In this document: piece by piece, positions 62,948 to 64,000 of the stretch
Layout of the letters: each line of letters begins with the position of its first letter
How positions within the stretch are numbered: position 1 is the first letter of the stretch
Assembly: GCA_937981955.1 (NCBI GenBank)
Contig: CALJNA010000087.1
Coordinates: forward strand, 1-64,000
Length of the DNA: 64,000 bases
Source of the DNA: an uncultured Granulosicoccaceae bacterium
GTDB taxonomy: Bacteria; Pseudomonadota; Gammaproteobacteria; Granulosicoccales; Granulosicoccaceae
Direction: 5' to 3'
Made by a program: the position numbers and the translations under genes
Notes under the pieces: model-generated
What the model was told of the DNA's origin: nothing
Database searches by the model: none
The model's input: only the letters and a program-made list of their open reading frames with translations

Positions 62948-64000
62948 ATGGTGCCGGTACCTTTTGTTGTTGCTCTTTTGCTGCTTGTTCTGCTAGGTGC
63001 GCATTATCCGCGTCTGCAGCAAACACACACCGGCCGCTTGTTCGCGATTGCATTGTGTCTGCACGCAGTTGGTTCTTTTCTGATTGGCCTGCGCTGGTGG
63101 CTTGATTGGCCAGCAGTCATGCCATTTGCTGCTGTGATTGCTGTTGCCCTAAGCGCTCTGCAGTATCTGGCGTTTCGCAGTCTTGGTGGGCGGCATTTGA
63201 ATGTAAACATCCACCGTGACTGGGTTCATGGCCTGCCCGTGGTACTAGTGACTCTTGCGCGATTCATTGATATTGGTTGGGTAGATATTGTTCTGGCAGG
63301 CACGAAAATCCTTTATGCCGGCTTGTTAATCGGTCTGATTCGTCGCGCTCCCGAGTCTTTAACGTTGGTGCGGCTTGGCTGGTTAAACCATGCCATTAGG
63401 GCGCTTTGGGTCTGCGTTGCGCTATTGCTGCTCGGCGTGGTAATCGATATGGCCATTGCGATCGATTTTGCATTCTATGGTGGTCGTATTGCAGCTCCGC
63501 TGGTTAGTGTGGTTAATGTCTTTGTGCTCGCCACACTTGCCTGGTTGATTATTGCGGTTGGTCGCTCACGTTCGCTGGACGAGGGTGAAGAATTAACTGC
63601 TCTTCCAGTCATAACAAGCGATTCATCAGCTGAAAAATCGCGGGAGAACGATGCCGAAACCGCGCCTGTTAACGAAAACGATGGTTTCGGTGTTGGCAGT
63701 GATTCGCCTGGACCAAGCGTGGGCCGCGATCACGCAGAGCAATCTTATAAAGATAACGCGGAAGGCGATGTACATGCAGAGACCAAACAGGTCTATCTCG
63801 ATTTGGAAGAGTTTGTCCAAAGTAACGAACTATATAAAGACCCTGAACTCAATCTACAGCGTTTATCCAGAAAACTCGGTGTTCCTTCTCGCAAGGTATC
63901 ACGCGCCATAAATGTACACACCGGTGGGAATATCTCCCAGTGGATTAATCAGGCGCGTATAAACGCAGCTTGCGGGATGCTGCGTCAGACAGACATCAGT
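62948..64000 (+). CDS. AraC-family regulator with N-terminal membrane domain (3' end cut by window)
   Basis: The frame is open from ATG 62948 to the window end (351 codons). The first ~210 residues have about seven hydrophobic helices (e.g. PFVVALLLLVLLGAHY, VMPFAAVIAVALSALQYLAF). A polar linker of about 75 residues follows, then the start of an AraC helix-turn-helix (LNLQRLSRKLGVPSRKVSRAINVHTGGNISQWINQARI). Such membrane AraC regulators sense signals outside or in the membrane. The hydrolase diverges from it and is a plausible target. Confidence 0.85.
   Translation, partial: MVPVPFVVALLLLVLLGAHYPRLQQTHTGRLFAIALCLHAVGSFLIGLRWWLDWPAVMPFAAVIAVALSALQYLAFRSLGGRHLNVNIHRDWVHGLPVVLVTLARFIDIGWVDIVLAGTKILYAGLLIGLIRRAPESLTLVRLGWLNHAIRALWVCVALLLLGVVIDMAIAIDFAFYGGRIAAPLVSVVNVFVLATLAWLIIAVGRSRSLDEGEELTALPVITSDSSAEKSRENDAETAPVNENDGFGVGSDSPGPSVGRDHAEQSYKDNAEGDVHAETKQVYLDLEEFVQSNELYKDPELNLQRLSRKLGVPSRKVSRAINVHTGGNISQWINQARINAACGMLRQTDIS

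Overview
The window looks like a chromosomal segment of a sulfur-oxidising gammaproteobacterium of roughly even GC content. Two things point there: the gammaproteobacterial order surE-pcm-nlpD-rpoS, and a full reverse-type dissimilatory sulfite reductase operon (dsrABEFHCMKLJOPNR) together with a soxXYZAB cluster. The species cannot be named from the sequence. I saw no tRNA, rRNA, insertion sequence, phage or CRISPR array.

Layout. 1-2456 (minus, cut by the window edge) is a large LEPR-XLL/DUF4347 surface-type protein with beta-helix repeats. 2695-18787 is mostly housekeeping: a YheT-type hydrolase, surE-pcm-nlpD-rpoS, hom and thrC, aat, trxB, ftsK, lolA and rarA. 19129-26867 is the first sulfur block: soxX-Y-Z-A-B, a small cytochrome c resembling the flavocytochrome c haem subunit, a SoxH-like metallo-beta-lactamase protein, TusA, a YeeE/TsuA-type sulfur transporter and an S24-fold protein. 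26874-31480 holds two iron/2-oxoglutarate oxygenases, small unknowns, a secreted DsrE-like protein and pteridine/folate genes. 31521-37433 is a mostly minus-strand group of poorly understood genes: a TrpD2-like protein, a Rieske ferredoxin, a Sel1 protein, an orphan Cas6-like protein, two unknowns, a TauD/TfdA dioxygenase and a ferredoxin-reductase. 37864-54048 is the second sulfur block: the flavocytochrome c sulfide dehydrogenase flavoprotein, then dsrABEFHCMKLJOPNR, ending in a translationally coupled histidine kinase and response regulator. 54072-56564 carries SoxS-like and SoxW-like thioredoxins and an unaccompanied TRAP binding protein. The remainder is a PLP enzyme, a peroxiredoxin-like protein, a cupin, queG, lexA, a secreted hydrolase and a truncated membrane AraC-type regulator.

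How it fits together. Periplasmic SoxXA, SoxYZ and SoxB can oxidise thiosulfate. No soxCD is present here, so the sulfane sulfur would be expected to be stored or handed inward. Sulfide can enter through the flavocytochrome c dehydrogenase. In the cytoplasm TusA, DsrEFH and DsrC relay the sulfur to DsrAB, which oxidises it to sulfite. DsrL and the membrane complex DsrMKJOP handle the electrons and DsrC recycling. DsrN amidates the sirohaem. The two-component pair at the end of the dsr operon is a natural candidate for its control. The most novelty-prone region is the 31.5-37.4 kb group, where two nucleic-acid-binding-type folds (TrpD2-like and Cas6-like) sit among redox oxygenase-type enzymes with no CRISPR locus.
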